A stretch of 64,000 nt of DNA from NCBI GenBank assembly GCA_002633025.1, contig NMRB01000195.1:283681-347680 (forward strand). Reading direction: 5' to 3'. The notes under the pieces were generated by a model. That model ran no database searches. It was not told where the DNA came from and was given only the letters and a program-made list of their open reading frames with translations. The position numbers and the translations under genes were made by a program. Shown here one piece after another: positions 47,965 to 61,390 of the stretch (positions within the stretch are counted from its first letter, which is position 1; each line of letters begins with the position of its first letter). The DNA is from Notospermus geniculatus. Lineage: Eukaryota > Nemertea > Pilidiophora > Heteronemertea > Lineidae.

Positions 47965-50900
47965 GGGAGACCAAATTGGCTGCACTTCTTGTTGTTATTA
48001 CACTTTGTTTTCCTTTACATTTTAACGACAACAACCAATCGTGTAGAAAACATGGAACGTCCAACAGAACGATCTGCACTTGTTGTTATTGCACTTTGTT
48101 TTCCTTTACATCTTAACGACAACAACCAATCGTGTAGAAAACAAGGAACGTCCAACGAACGATGATGCATAAGCCTAGATAATAAAAAAAGTTTGCCGCG
48201 TGTATGATACTATGGAACAATTTTTTGTGTTGTTTCACTATTTTCAGATGCATGATGTGTACACAACCTCTGGCTTCTGATCACCTCTGTCAGATGAATG
48301 TTTTTTCCGGGAAGCGAAAGAACCAAAAGCTGCTGAAGCAAAAGAAAGAGACGATTTTTTTCGGGATCTGTTGGCCGAAGGCGTCAAAAAGAACATCCCA
48401 CAGAATTTACAATAGCATAAAAACTAGTCCTACCCTCTTTGTTTGTCACTTCAAGAAAAAAAATCATGGTGCCTTTTTTATTGGTCTGTAGAAGACCTCC
48501 TATGCATTTCTAAATATTTTAGTATCACCTATTACTTTTTTCTCTGAGGAAGTTACGTCTAGCTTTCTCATTCGGTCTGTCAACCTGACAACTTGGTTCA
48601 TCACTTATTCTTCTGAACACATTTTTTATTACGAAAAACATCGCAACAGGTCGCAAAGTGACTCAAACTAAACGTCATTTACTGATAGGCAGTGTTACAT
48701 GTACGATTCACAGTCCCGTTGTTGTCGTCGTTATAGGATATGAAACATGAAACCACTCGCTTGCCTCGCCCACCCCCCGCACGGCCTTGAAATCTCATCT
48801 CAAATCTTTCATGGTGTGCTGTTGGTAACGAGCTTTAGCAATTGATAGCGAATTCTAATCGTTGAAATACAAAACGTTTACGTTACTGCTTCTCTTGAGA
48901 GCTTAAACAAATACAACTGAAATAGTCCAGCAAAATGCAGAGGGAGTCCTCAGCGTCGATTCCGTGTTTATTCTTTTGACTCGCTGCATGTTAATTAAGG
49001 ACTTTGTTAATGATGTTTACATAAATAAATAAATGTTTACATCTATAACAGCATTTGGAAAATGGTCTGATTTCGTTTTCACGGAGTTGGATGAGCATTG
49101 CTGGTGAGTTCACACGGAATATTTCGCTAGATTGGCGTACTTAAAAGTATGGGCTAGGATCATGCAAGTTGGCATGGACCCGAAACGTTCAGCAATCCCT
49201 TCAATGTGTGTTTACTATGGTGGAATTGAAGTCACGATTTCCATATCGTCTGCTCAATGTTTACCTATATTTCACACTCCTCTGCAGTTAACGGGATGAA
49301 ATATGAACGCTCCCATCGACTCGCCCGGCCACTCGGGAACATCTACCATATTCCCGGTGGTCAGTGCGAGCGCCGTATTCATCATTTCGACGACCCCCGC
49401 CATCTTGACATTTTACGGAGATTTTCTGCGCGCGCACTTATCTGGTAGGCAAACCTAAACACGTGATTGGTGCAAAATACGAATCTGCCTGCCAATCAAA
49501 TAGTCTCGCACCAAAGAAATCCGATAGCAACCAAGATGGCGGAAAAATCTAATACCAAGATGGCGGAGGTCCGTCCAAACGATGAATACCGGTACCGGTA
49601 CGTTGAAAACACGCAGCTGTACAATGATAATTTTTATTTTGGCCCCTCGTGCATGGCGCAGGTGGAACCGGCGGGACGAAAATGTCTGCCAGTACATCCG
49701 AAATCAACTTTCACGAGACTTTCTTACGTCATCCAATCACATCGACTCATTCTTGTCTTACCGGGCCTGTTGTTTTCAACATCCAATCACATCCGTTCTT
49801 TTTTAACTACATGTATGTACAAATAGTTGATCAACATTGTCAGTGGTCTCTGTACTTGTACCCGAGGGATAATTTCGAGGAAAATCCGATATCAAATGTT
49901 TCACAAGTAAGCCATATGCGTACAGGTTTAATTTCTGTTTAATCACATCCCTCTGAGTACTTGGCCCGGTTTAGGTAGGATATATCATGCCACTTACGGT
50001 CACTTGTACATACATTGGTAAAATTATCGACAGAAAACCGCCATAACCCAGACAGAACATATGCTAAATTGGCAAAGCCCATGGCATTTGAATTAAACAT
50101 CTAATCAACAGCTTGTGTATTTGATACCGTGCAAAGTGCTTTCAGTAACACAAGACAAAATGTTGGTGAACATCATCTACACATGAATGTACATAACCTT
50201 AAGTCTTGTAAGAGTGGCATGCACGTTCAAGTGCGTTTCATTTCAAGGTGAACCATTACCAGCACACGCTACCGTCGCCAATTTCATGACTTGTTTCCTC
50301 TTCAGCTGAAATGGATATTGAACTCCTAGCAATCAGTTGATATAACGGAGGTTATACGTTTTTGAAAAATTGCCATTTCTCTCCACCGTATTCATCTTTG
50401 TAATCGTATAATTAAAGCAAATATCAGCCATCTGTCGTTTTCATGCTATCGGCCCTTCTCAGAGTATAAAACCGAGTCATTTTCTCTGAAAATAATCTAA
50501 CTCCGATATGACTGTGATATGGCAATGTCGATTGAAGCACTAAACGCACTTGAAAGGTATTTCAATACTTATCTGGTATGTCGAGAGAGAGGGTGACTGT
50601 ACATGGAATGAAATGAAAATGTTGGGGTTTGAAGATGGTTAACCATTTCTCCTCTTTACAGGTCCTTGCAGCGTGGTCCAGGGCCTTCGGGAGATCAAGG
50701 ATTAGGCTACATTCACCTTGATCTCAAATCAGACACCTCTAACAGCAGCATCGGACGTTCTGGTTGCTATGCCTGACTGAGAAACGCTCAACAATCGCCC
50801 TTCTCAACTAATTTGTTTATTTCGTCACCTGAGTGGCGTCAAATTAAAATCATTTTCATTCCAAAACTACAAAAAAATAAAATAAAAACGAAATGAAAAT

Positions 50901-51379
50901 TTTAGATGGGCAAGAACGGAAAAGTAGTTTTCCCAGGACACGTAAATGAACCTTCGCCGTACATAAAGGGCCAATGCACAGGAACTTTCCATGTATTTGT
51001 CCACGGTGCACACGGGTAGGACTTCCGCCCTTTTCGAATATTGCCCTAATGACTTGTAGTTGAAAAAGAACGGACGTGGAAGAAAAGTAGCGGGACATTC
51101 CGCATATAAAACTGTAAAATGAACTTCTGCTTCCTCGGCAGTGCCACATTTATACCTACAGACCAAGCCCGATAGTGCCACGTGTACCTCCAGACCAAAC
51201 CCGACGCAGACCACTTTCCCAATGACATGATGTCAAGTGCATATTGGATTGCATCTCGCCATCGAATCTGGATACAATTCAACCGGTTCAATTCAAAATT
51301 GCCACCACTTTGCTCCAATGTTATATTACAATGGACAAAGGACTTGCTTCTCTTGAAGCTTTCGTATATTTCAGACTTA

Positions 51380-51519
51380 GGCAAGGGATACACTGAACGC
51401 GATTTACCCATCGCGCGCGATTTTCGCACGAATCTCTTTTGTTTCGGAGGCATTGCGGCATGAAATAACAAAGAAACAACGCGCGCGATGGGAAAATCGC
51501 GTTCAGTGTATCCCTAGCC
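51380..51519. mobile_element. 140-bp PIF/Harbinger-like MITE with TTA TSD, copy B only
   Basis: Ends GGCAAGGGATACACTGAACG and inverse GGCTAGGGATACACTGAACG, arms of about 40 bp. Flanked by TTA (51377-51379 and 51520-51522). Copy A at about 45278 reads AGACTTACATCGCC with one TTA. A 3-bp TTA target is typical of PIF/Harbinger. Confidence 0.92.
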
Positions 51520-52906
51520 TTACATCGCCAACTGCTTGAGCGGCTTTCAGCGTCCACTTCAATGCTTTGTAAATAGCAAGGTCAAGAAAAATCTGATTAC
51601 TGGTGTTAAAGCTTGGCCTCGAGTTCCATTTGGCCAGGCTGGAAGTATAAAGGAAGTCAATTGGACAATTCAATAGTCTAAGACAAGAAATTCAAACGTT
51701 CTATACTTCTGTCGATAGAAAGGGTTTCAAAGCTTCCTCGGGATGGGAGCCACGTTCACCATGGTGGGGATGGCCATACGAGTTGCCCTTGCATTTTGAA
51801 AGAAAAGTATATGGTATATGGCCAAATCCTTTCCTAAGAGAAGATGAAAATAAAAGCCTTACCTAGAATGCACGGTTGAAACAAACCAACATGATCGATT
51901 TTGAGTGAAGCATCTAAAGGGTGTTACAGAAAACGAATACTTCACAAGGCTTTTTTACCCATTGAGTCTTTTTTTCTGAAGCACAGGCCCACCAAGGGTA
52001 GGCCTACATGAGTGTCCCTGCTCCCTAACTACCAGCCTACATGTAGTTCCGTTTCTGCTGGCTGAGAATAAAGTTAAATTTCCCGGGAATTTCGTGCCCT
52101 CGCTTCCCCTTCAACGTCATGTTCCTTTTGTTTGGCACTTGGCATTGTTTTTTGATTTGGCCTACCCGAACAATAGACGGATTATAGACTTTTTAATCCA
52201 TCTGCTATTGTCCGGGTAGTTATCTAACTCTGCCCTGATCTGGCCACGGGAAGGTCTGCTGGGAAGGCCAAGGAAGAATGAGCAAAAGAAAACAAGAGAT
52301 TCGGTCAGCATCGGCCTATTGAGTCGGGCAGCAGGCCTATTATATTTCTATTGAAACAGGAGTGGCCCGCTTGGTCCGATGCCGAAGATTTTGTACGGAG
52401 TTACATAATACGGTGCGGGTAACCATTGAGGTTCAACCATGCCCAGGCCTTGGGAAAGGTTCATTTCGGCGCGTCTTCTTGGTCATACATCTCACGGAGC
52501 GTCTCTGTGGAATATACGTGAGGAAATTCAAATGCATGGAGTACACACTATTCAGACGTACTCGCGTTGATTTATGGCGTCTGTCGTTTTAGGAAAAATT
52601 TGAGACGCAAACAGGTTGGGACTCTTGATTAACATATCGAGACCGTAGACAACCGTCCTCTAGAAATGCGCCCTTTCGTTGAAACAGACGATGGAAGAAG
52701 ATCAACTTGTCTCTCAAGAAGAAGATGCCACGTGTGAGTAAACCTTCTCTCGCCAGTCCAGGTCCAGCATTCAGTCTTGCTCTCAAGGAAACATCCTCTG
52801 TGGGTCCATCCACACGGTGGCCACGTGCTACTGTTGAAGTACTCATCATTTTCAATACTCATCATTGGTCAATAACGCCGGCAAGTATATATGTTCATTC
52901 TTGGAC

Positions 52907-53082
52907 CAATAGACATACTGTGAAAGTCGACCATGACAGGTCAGAAGGGGAAAAGAAACCTGGGCCTAGCCTAGTGCATTGTACAGACGGTAAGCACAGG
53001 AGCGAACTGTACAAATGCACTGGGCCAAGGTTTGTTTACTCCTTCTGACCTGTCATGGCCGACGTTCGCAGGATGTCCATGG
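52907..53082. mobile_element. 176-bp inverted-repeat element (copy B, intact)
   Basis: Uninterrupted counterpart of 46561-46988. Arms share CGAAAGTCG.CCATGACAGG and continue through GGTCAGAAGGGG. Confidence 0.75.
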
Positions 53083-53990
53083 GCTCGTCTTGCCAAGACG
53101 CCATAGGCTGGAGAGTATGAGAGAGTTCACTGCAGGCTATCCATTCTGCAAAAGGGAACGTGCGATGTAGAGGTCAACTGAAGGTGGGGGTAGTCGTCTT
53201 TAAAATCAATATCAGACTGCTGAACCTGGACATTTTGTTATTGTCTTGCTTTTAGATTTTCATTGCGTTGCCTTTATTGCTAATTAATTTCTTCCCAATA
53301 AAAACCCCCTAAAAACAAAAAAGCGAAATTTACTGCAAACTTAACTGTTGGTCATCAAACTTTTCAAACACTTCTTTTTTCTTGGTGGCAACCAAAAACC
53401 GACTGAGGAGTTGAGAGTCAACAAACTTGATTCTGATCTGTAAAATGAGAAACCGACTGAGGAGTTGAGCGTCAACAAACTTGATTCTTATCTGAAAAAT
53501 TCTTTTTTTTCATTACGACAACTAAAGACTGGTATGTTGTTGGTGCTTTCCTGTGGATAACAGTTGATTCCGTTTAACAAGATTCAATCGACAGCCTCGA
53601 ACTCGACATTCGGTTTCACTTGCTTTGCGCTTGTGGAACATCCATTGAAGGCCTATTAACAAAGCTTAACCATCATCTGTGTACCGGTAGTCTAAAACGC
53701 CATCCTATCTCACCCGCTGTTACTTTCAAGTGCGTCTGTCAGCTTGAATACACGACATTCTCCAACTTTTCCCCAAGACTGACATTCACCCGACAGTTCT
53801 CAAGATCTGGCAAGCGATCTCAGACCACGGTACTCATTTCGTACGGTCACGATCGTTCCTTTTTTCCTCCCCAAAGCTCTTTTCATCTCCTGTCCAAGCG
53901 CCATTCTCCTTGGCGTCAAAATTGCACGTTTTCCAAACCAATCATCCAGTAATTTAATGTTTACTTTCATCTGGTCAAGATCGTCTGCGC

Positions 53991-54413
53991 TAATCAACGA
54001 CATGTAATTTATGGAACGCCTTGAGCGTTTAATCACCAGCCACGTGGAGGATGAAGGGTGGTCAGAAAAAAATATCAATCTCTATATGTCCGGAAAAACA
54101 GCTGCTTCAATTTTTGCCAAGCGGCTTACGTACTCGTTGCGATTCTATATCAAAAGGGAGTTTGGCAAAGTTTTTGTTCTCCGAGGGATGATGATGATTT
54201 ATCTGTAATCACCTAATCCAGAAATGATTACTTGGTCCGAAACTCAGCAGTTTTACACAACTTTTCGAGGATTAGCATCCTTAGTTGGAGAACGGATCTC
54301 AACATGAGCAAGAAGCCATAAACAGTTCGTGATGTTTTAACACAATCGGCACTTTGAAACTGACGAATAGATTCTTGACGATAAAGATCGACATGTCTTA
54401 TTGATATTCAAAA
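53991..54413. other. No gene recognised
   Basis: A 65-codon plus-strand frame (54011-54208) exists but resembles nothing known. Confidence 0.4.
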
Positions 54414-55074
54414 TCAAATGTAATGTAAATGCAAAATGATTATACATGTAATTATTTCATCACGTGCTATTTGGCTGTTTAGCTGCACATTACCTTCCTC
54501 ACCGTCGTCATCTTCAACATCACCTCCAACATGACAGTGATTCTTGAGTTCATCATCATCTTCGTCATCTTGAGCATTACCGCTCTCGTAAATGTGGTTG
54601 TCGAGCTCATCATCATCATTGTCATCTTCAACGTTATCTCTCACAGAACAATGATTCTTGAGTTCTTCATCGTCATTGTCATGACAGTGATTCTTGAGCT
54701 CGTCATCATCTTCGTCATCTTGAACATTACCTCTCTCGTAAATGTGGTTCTCGAGCTCCTCATCATCATTGTCCTCAACGTTATCGCTCTCTTGACAATG
54801 GTTCTCGAGCTCCTCCTCATAACTCATGACAATGGTCCTCGGGCTTGTCATCATCTTCGTCAACTTTAGCATTACCTCTTCCATGAATATGGTTCTCGAG
54901 CTCGTCATCACTGTCATCTTCAACATTATCTTCTTCATGACAAAGATTCTGGTGCTCATCATCATCATTGTCATCTTCCTGACCAGACGAACCCACCTTC
55001 CTAAGCGTTGACAGCTCATGGTCAGGAAGAGTAATTAGATCCCTCAAAACATCAATCAATACCGAAAACAACAA
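54414..55074 (-). CDS. Acidic tandem-repeat open frame, interrupted by a frameshift (hypothetical)
   Basis: The minus strand codes a repeat of alternating units of about 20 residues: one type like ELENHIYERGNVQDDEDDD, the other like ELKNHCSVRDNVEDDNDDD. The first 85 codons (from an ATG at 55074, beginning MLFSVLIDVLRDL) carry the same repeat in one frame and stop near 54820. The repeat goes on in the next frame down to 54414. The break near 54826-54840 fits a net one-base shift. Either it is a decayed gene, a sequencing error, or a CAT/ATC-rich minisatellite that looks coding. Conserved Asn-His and Asp-Asp positions across units favour past coding. I do not recognise the family. Confidence 0.35.
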
Positions 55075-58000
55075 TTAAACATCGGGTTTGTTCACGTATG
55101 TGAACAAACACAAAAATCAGATCATTTGACGATATCGTGTATTTCCGTAAAATGCTGAGATGTTGACATTGTTATCCTGTACATGTTGGCAAAGTTTAAA
55201 CTAATTTTTCATCCAGTTCCTCTTGACCCACGAAAAAGTCAAGCCCCATTATTGTGATTTCGGCATGACAAGAAAAGTTATCTCTTCACCAAAGCTTCAG
55301 AATGCCCCATTACTCGTAAAACATTGCCTTCCCGGCTTAGCCTAAAAAATCAAGCCAGGCAACGCTTTTTCACAGAGGTGGCTAACGTTAGGAAAATTTC
55401 TTAGATAAATCTCTTGTTCAGAAGATTAGCATAGGACCGTAACTGATTGGGAATGACCACGTTGGTGTAATCTTTGACAGCTAATGACGAGGCCAAGTCG
55501 TCCTCTAATTTTCCTTTCCCTTGGAAAGGATAAAGAGGACGGCGTTGTCTTAATCAGCGAGTGAGGCATGATTTGCGAAGCAGGGAAGGGTGGGCTACGC
55601 TGCTTTTTGATTGACCACTAACTTAAATAATCACGGCTTACTGAAAAGTAAGCACCGTTCTTCAAAAGATTCGAGTTTGAAGGCTGTTTGGCGACAGCTG
55701 AAGCTCGCCCGATTGCTTCTCGAAAAACATAGTTTTAAAATGAACAGTAAACAAAATGAAGTTCTTTGGCAATGAATTCGCAAAAATCACTGATGTGAAA
55801 GACTAATTACGTAATAAGCATGTGTTCATATCTGACGTAACTTCCATCCTTTGTCAATAATTTTTTCCTCATCTCAAGGAAATATCTCTGTCTCTTTGAC
55901 ATGCACGGCAATGATCCGTGTCTCTGGTGGAAACGTTCGAGAGAACGTGACGTTTCCATTTTTATAACCAAAAAGATACGGACGATATCACGTCTTTCCA
56001 TTCACTGTCTTTAACTCGATCGATATGTTGTATCGGTTGGAAAAAAACCTCCTCGCACTGAAGCCCACTTCAGGGAGAAAAAATGACAAATTATATCTTT
56101 TCCTCTAGAGGATAGACACCGGGACAAACCCGAGCATGGGCAATCGGTACGCATCGCTTGGCGCTTATAAACCCTCCAACAAGCAGCTGCCGATATATAA
56201 AAACTAATACCTCCTACTCAGAGATGACCGCGAGAGATGAACCAGAAATAGCTATTCTCGCGGTACAGCGATCTTCGAAAATTTATCGACTGACCACTGG
56301 GATGCGAGGGAAGCTGGGGAACGTGGAAGGTTTAATTCCCTTACCGACCCCACTGAACCTTGACGTCTCGCATTTAGTTCGCCGGAGCCGTGCGCCGTGT
56401 AATAGATAATTGATAGGTTGTCTCTCTAGTCTATTTCATGGGGTGAAAATCGGGACCTTCTTCAGGTCTATGTGAAACCTCGGAGTCATTTTTATTGGGT
56501 CGATGGTGAAACGAAACTAAGATGACGTTAGTTGCTTTGACTAGGGGAGCCCCAAAACACCATGCCATGATGCAACTTTCACTTTAACGGCAAAGTTGCC
56601 TGTGGTATCATAGAATTTTAACTGTCTCCATTGTTACGTAACACCTTTACAGGCTGAGATATGGTATTGGGCCGAAACCTGACGTCGAGCTCTCGGCCCT
56701 GCCTTGGGGTCTGTCCCACGCTCCGGTATCGGGCAAAAGGCTGGTATATAGCCGATGTCGGCTTGAAAGGAAGCCGGGTCAGCGACCGATGGCGGGTATC
56801 GGAATGAGTCCGTGAATGCCCTCGACCATTTTGAAGGTCCATTACGCGGGTCTTGCCGACCATTTCATTTGACTTACAACCTTCTTGAAAACATATTGTA
56901 AGCAACGGTATGGATATTTGGTCATTTTGATAATGGAATTCTGTTTTTGTAAAATACCATTTCTTCCCATAAATAGTGTTATAAGATGTACAAAGAACTT
57001 CAGCCAGACTCCCTCCAACCAGGACTAAATCATATCTTTCTGATAATTCGAAAGAAGCTCTGCAGATTTATTCATTTATTCCTTCTTTCTTTTGATAACT
57101 AATGTGACTCAAGTGGGTTAATTTTCTCCTATTTGCCGTTATTACTTCCGCGTAACGACTTTTTCTCTTAAACCATACGAACATTAATAGATAAAAATGA
57201 AAAATTATCAGAGAATATGTGGCGTTAAAATACCCCAGGCTAATATGTATATAACATTATATAGTGATAAAGACGATGTGTGCTATGCCGACCTGACATT
57301 TAATAGCAGAGTCAATTTTCTACTAGTTCTAATTTAGAAAACCTGTGAAGATCGCCCCAAACCCAATCGTAGCGAGGCAATATTCGGAGACAAATAGAAT
57401 TATAATTACAGTAAATACTTCAAAGAAGGTTTCAATATAAGTACATGCAGTGCTTTTATTAACAATTATAAGCAATCGACTCAATTCGACGATATCGTCA
57501 TGAGATTAAAAGGAAACTAAGGTCCCTCTGGGAACGGGAGATGGCAGGTGACTTGGTGGCGGTTAGGCTCCACGCCTTGTGTTAACATATTGGAAAACGC
57601 GCCGGCCTAATAGGCCGCGATGATTGTCAACTAGCTCGGAAAACCCATTTGATCAGAATTTTCACCTGGCCACAATTTTGAATTGAAAAATAAATTGTAT
57701 CACTGCCAGTTCGCTTGGCTCATTGAATTAGCATGCTAGCTTGCATGAGAAGTAGCCAGAACCGCTAGCGCCTGGAGAGATTTATAGACCGGAGTCATTG
57801 TAGCGACAGAACGGTCAGTTTTTTCTCGCGAATGAATTTGACAACTGACCAACGACGCGTAATGGCTTCGCCGACATTTTGAAAAATGCAGTTTCACTGG
57901 AATTGGACGCTGCGCTCATGCGCACAAAATATATCCCTGGGAGCTGGTATTGACGTAAAAAAGATGCAACGCGGCTGTAGATGACAAGCGGTCAGTTTAG

Positions 58001-60983
58001 TAGAGGCAAATCTTGACTACAACAGTGCTAAGCTGGAAGGTTTATGACTTGGCTACTTCAGCTGGTCAGGTCCTAGAATAAACCCGTAAAGCTTATCCGT
58101 TAAAGGCACCCTGTACTCCATATTTTACGGTGAAAGGTACGATGATAAAAACCTCTACTTCGGGTCGTCACTTTGGTGTCCGTTCCGCTCTGAGTTCTCA
58201 TTTTACAATACCCAAACATTTCCGGGGGCGGACATTCGTACTCTGCCTTTTCTCATCTTTTTCATCAGAATGTTATCGTCTGCCTTTAGCGTCTAGAAGG
58301 TTTTAAGGACGACTTTTTTGGGAAATACTGGACAGATGTAGATATTCGGTGCTTTTGACAAGGGATAACTGAGAGGTCTTTTTTATCCGATAAATGTGGA
58401 TTACGTCGGTAGCATCCCTTCACCTGTTGCGATATTTCCCCACCAGAGGGCTCTCATCATATTAGCGACGCAAGCCGCTTTGTACTAATGGTGGAGGTTC
58501 CATTTGTGGTGGTGCAGCCATCCCGCCGATTCCACCACTGCATCCCCCCCCCCCCCGAATGGGCGAACCTCCGTCGCTTTCTCAGACGACCTAATCTTCC
58601 AACTCGTCAGCAGACGACACACCTTGATCCCCTGGCCTCAACTTCCATTCTCACTTTCTCATCGAGTAATGATCTTAGCATTCCGTCCACACACGCCATC
58701 TCATCCTCAACCTCCTCCCAAACACCCACTGCCTGAATTTTCAAATTGGTATACATGCACAATGACCACGGCGCGATAGCCAATGGCTCATGTTTACTCA
58801 GTGTCCAATGCATGGAAAATTAAATTTCTCCGTTCGGACACGAGAAGCTTGAGCAGCATGTCAATGTCTTCACAACAGTTCGCTTTGTCACTCTGCCCAA
58901 TGCGCCTCAATAGATAGGAGAAGACAGTCAAAAGCTGCCTAAATTGCAAATATCCAATTCCTTCCAGAATTCCGTTTCACGGGGTTGCTAGCCGCGATGC
59001 AATCGGATCGCTGACCACTCAAATGGTAAATTACAAGACGGGGACTGCAGGGAGCGCGAAATGCTAGACGAGCAAGTAATTTTGCGGACAAGGCCATCCA
59101 GAAAAGAAACGAGTTGTCTGATGTGACAATTGGCGATGGGCATTGATACTCATTACCACTCTTGTTCATTGCAGCTGATTTTCGGTGTGTTTTAAAGCCC
59201 AAAGTATGCGTTAGGTTTTGTATCTTGCGACGGCCGACGTAACCTTTGACCTTAAGGCAACGTCATACATGTATATGCATGCTCGATAAGACTGTTCAAA
59301 TCTATCTATTTGAATGATCTAAGTTACCAATTAAGTATTGGGCGTGTTGCTACACATAAAAGAATGAGTTGAAGCATGTTACCTTACCTGATGAAGGGTT
59401 AATCACACTAATAACAACTCGTTGAACTTCTCAAGTGATGAAGGTATGGCGGCCATTTTTGTTTCGACATAGTATCAGTCCAGCCTCGCTGTTACCACTG
59501 ACTATATATAGGTTGGACAGGAGACCAGTATTATCAAGGTGGGGAGGGAGAAAAAGTCACCTAATGCATACAGTAGGGCTTTAAAGTCGCCCCTGCCTTT
59601 CAGTTCCCTTTATTTCTTTATTTCTGTCATCCTTCTTTAAAACCTAGCGTCCACTAGGGCGCGGACAAGACGCGGAATGCAAATTTAGTGAATCCGCATT
59701 CATTCGGCAACCTCTCCGCATATTCTTGAAAGGTTCCGTTCACTGTCTTTATCATTCCGGAACAGTTCGCGGCATTTCTGCACGTTCGGGAAAGGGTAAA
59801 ACGACCAATAGGACTTGATGCGGAAGCAATGCCGAAATGACACATTTNATGTCCGCGTCGAAGCTTTGTCCATCTTGAAGTTAGCCAATCTAAAAGTGCA
59901 TTTTACACACTATTTGTATGCATTTTTACGTCCTCCTTGGGTGGAGCCGACTTCCTGAATTTAGTCAACGTCCGATGAAGATCACCAACAGATTATCAGA
60001 CGTTCCTCGCGCATGCTCAGTCTGTATTTTATCTTGATTTCATTAGGAAGTGATTTGTCGATACCTTCTGACCCGATGTCACCTTTCGAAATGTCCCACT
60101 CGCTCAGCATTGGACGCCGTATGACGGTCGTTATTTCATGAAATTATAACTTGATAGATGGCCGTGTTCTGCGCCATTTCCTGTCAATGCGGAAGTTCCA
60201 GACGAAGTATTGTTGTCGTCTGTGGTTTTCGAGGACAAATGTTGATACAATCAGGTAATGTACGGAGATCCAATGGGCTCAATCGCTTTGCCAAGCTCAG
60301 AGAGTGACTGCAAAATTCAAACCTCCAAATCAGCCAATTAGAAGAGGGTGCTTGAGCCTGAAGCGGCCGTTACATGATCAATATTATTGCACAATATGAG
60401 GCTCAAAATGGGCAATATTATTGCCGATCTTTCTTCTATCCATCATGCCAGAGGCATTCAGTATTCATATTTAAATGGTGTTCAAGCGTGAACATGCTTC
60501 ATGAATTCGGCCCTATTGTCTGTAGGCCTACATCAGATGAACATGCATACTGTGCAAGCACACGGTGGCTCGCTCCTCCATCAACTGCCTTCTCCAGATC
60601 CCCATCAACCAGTTTGTTGGAGTTTCTATATACTCGTGAATGTCATTTATTCCTGTTAGACAATCACCAGTTGACCATTTGTGGTATTTTGTATGCACAG
60701 AAGCAATTCAATTGTCGCCTTCTCATCATTCGCTGTATTAGAGAGTCTTAACGAGTGGCATTGGCTATTTGGCTGGGAAGGCAAATTCAACGGATTGTCA
60801 AGTCCTGTCAGAAGGTCAGTGAGTGTTTCCTGCACTTGTAAACAATGAAATTTACTGTGACCACTAGATATCACTTGGTGCGATTACGTCGCTGTATCTT
60901 ATGAATCCAAACAGGCGCAGATGACCAAACAAAAATTGATGACATTCTTGCACTCAATTATTTTCTTCAGGCCAGGGAATTGA
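55075..60983. other. About 5.9 kb without a recognised gene
   Basis: No supported exon. It contains a small hairpin at 55499-55541, a C-run near 58546-58556 and a single N at 59848. A string like GGCACCCTGTACTCCATATTTTACGG near 58105 resembles the start of the 61143 repeat. Confidence 0.4.
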
Positions 60984-61103
60984 GGGCCGTATTCTAGAAG
61001 CTTCCTTAAACTCTAAGGTTTACCTTTAGCTATTTGTTTGCAAGGCAGAATACAAAAGCTTAAAGTGGACCTTAGAGTTAAGGAGGGTTCTAGAATACGG
61101 GTC
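60984..61103. mobile_element. 120-bp MITE, GGGCCGTATTCTAGAA ends (second copy)
   Basis: Same family as 3920-4037, with matching interior (CTCTAAGGTTTACCTTTAGC). Confidence 0.8.
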
Positions 61104-61142
61104 TTTAATTTTTTTGTTCAAGGCCTGTTTCTGGTTCTATTA

Positions 61143-61390
61143 AGGGCACGCTGTACTGAATTCAGAAAATGCTTACGTCATCCGACTTTAGTGTGGTGAA
61201 AAAATGTACTATGCTCTATCTGAATACATTAGAACTCCTGCCGGCACTTTTTTCAATGTGTGCTGAAAACGTGGGCTTGATTCTTTGAAGTACGCATCAG
61301 GCAAGCATTTTGGGGCCCTTCACGAAGTTATGAGACCACTACCTGCATTATCCTTACACTTTGAAAATACCGTAAAATTCAGTACCGAGG
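61143..61390 (+). repeat. Dispersed repeat, copy related to 39049-39240
   Basis: It shares several 15-20 base strings with the 39-kb copy, in the same order. Confidence 0.65.

Larger units (their letters stand above)
47965..53990 (+). repeat. About 6.0-kb tandem duplication, copy B
   Basis: Second copy, ending at GATCGTCTGCGC. It lacks the 46568 hAT-like insert, carries the 51380 MITE and has about 90 extra bases near 51985-52120. Confidence 0.9.
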
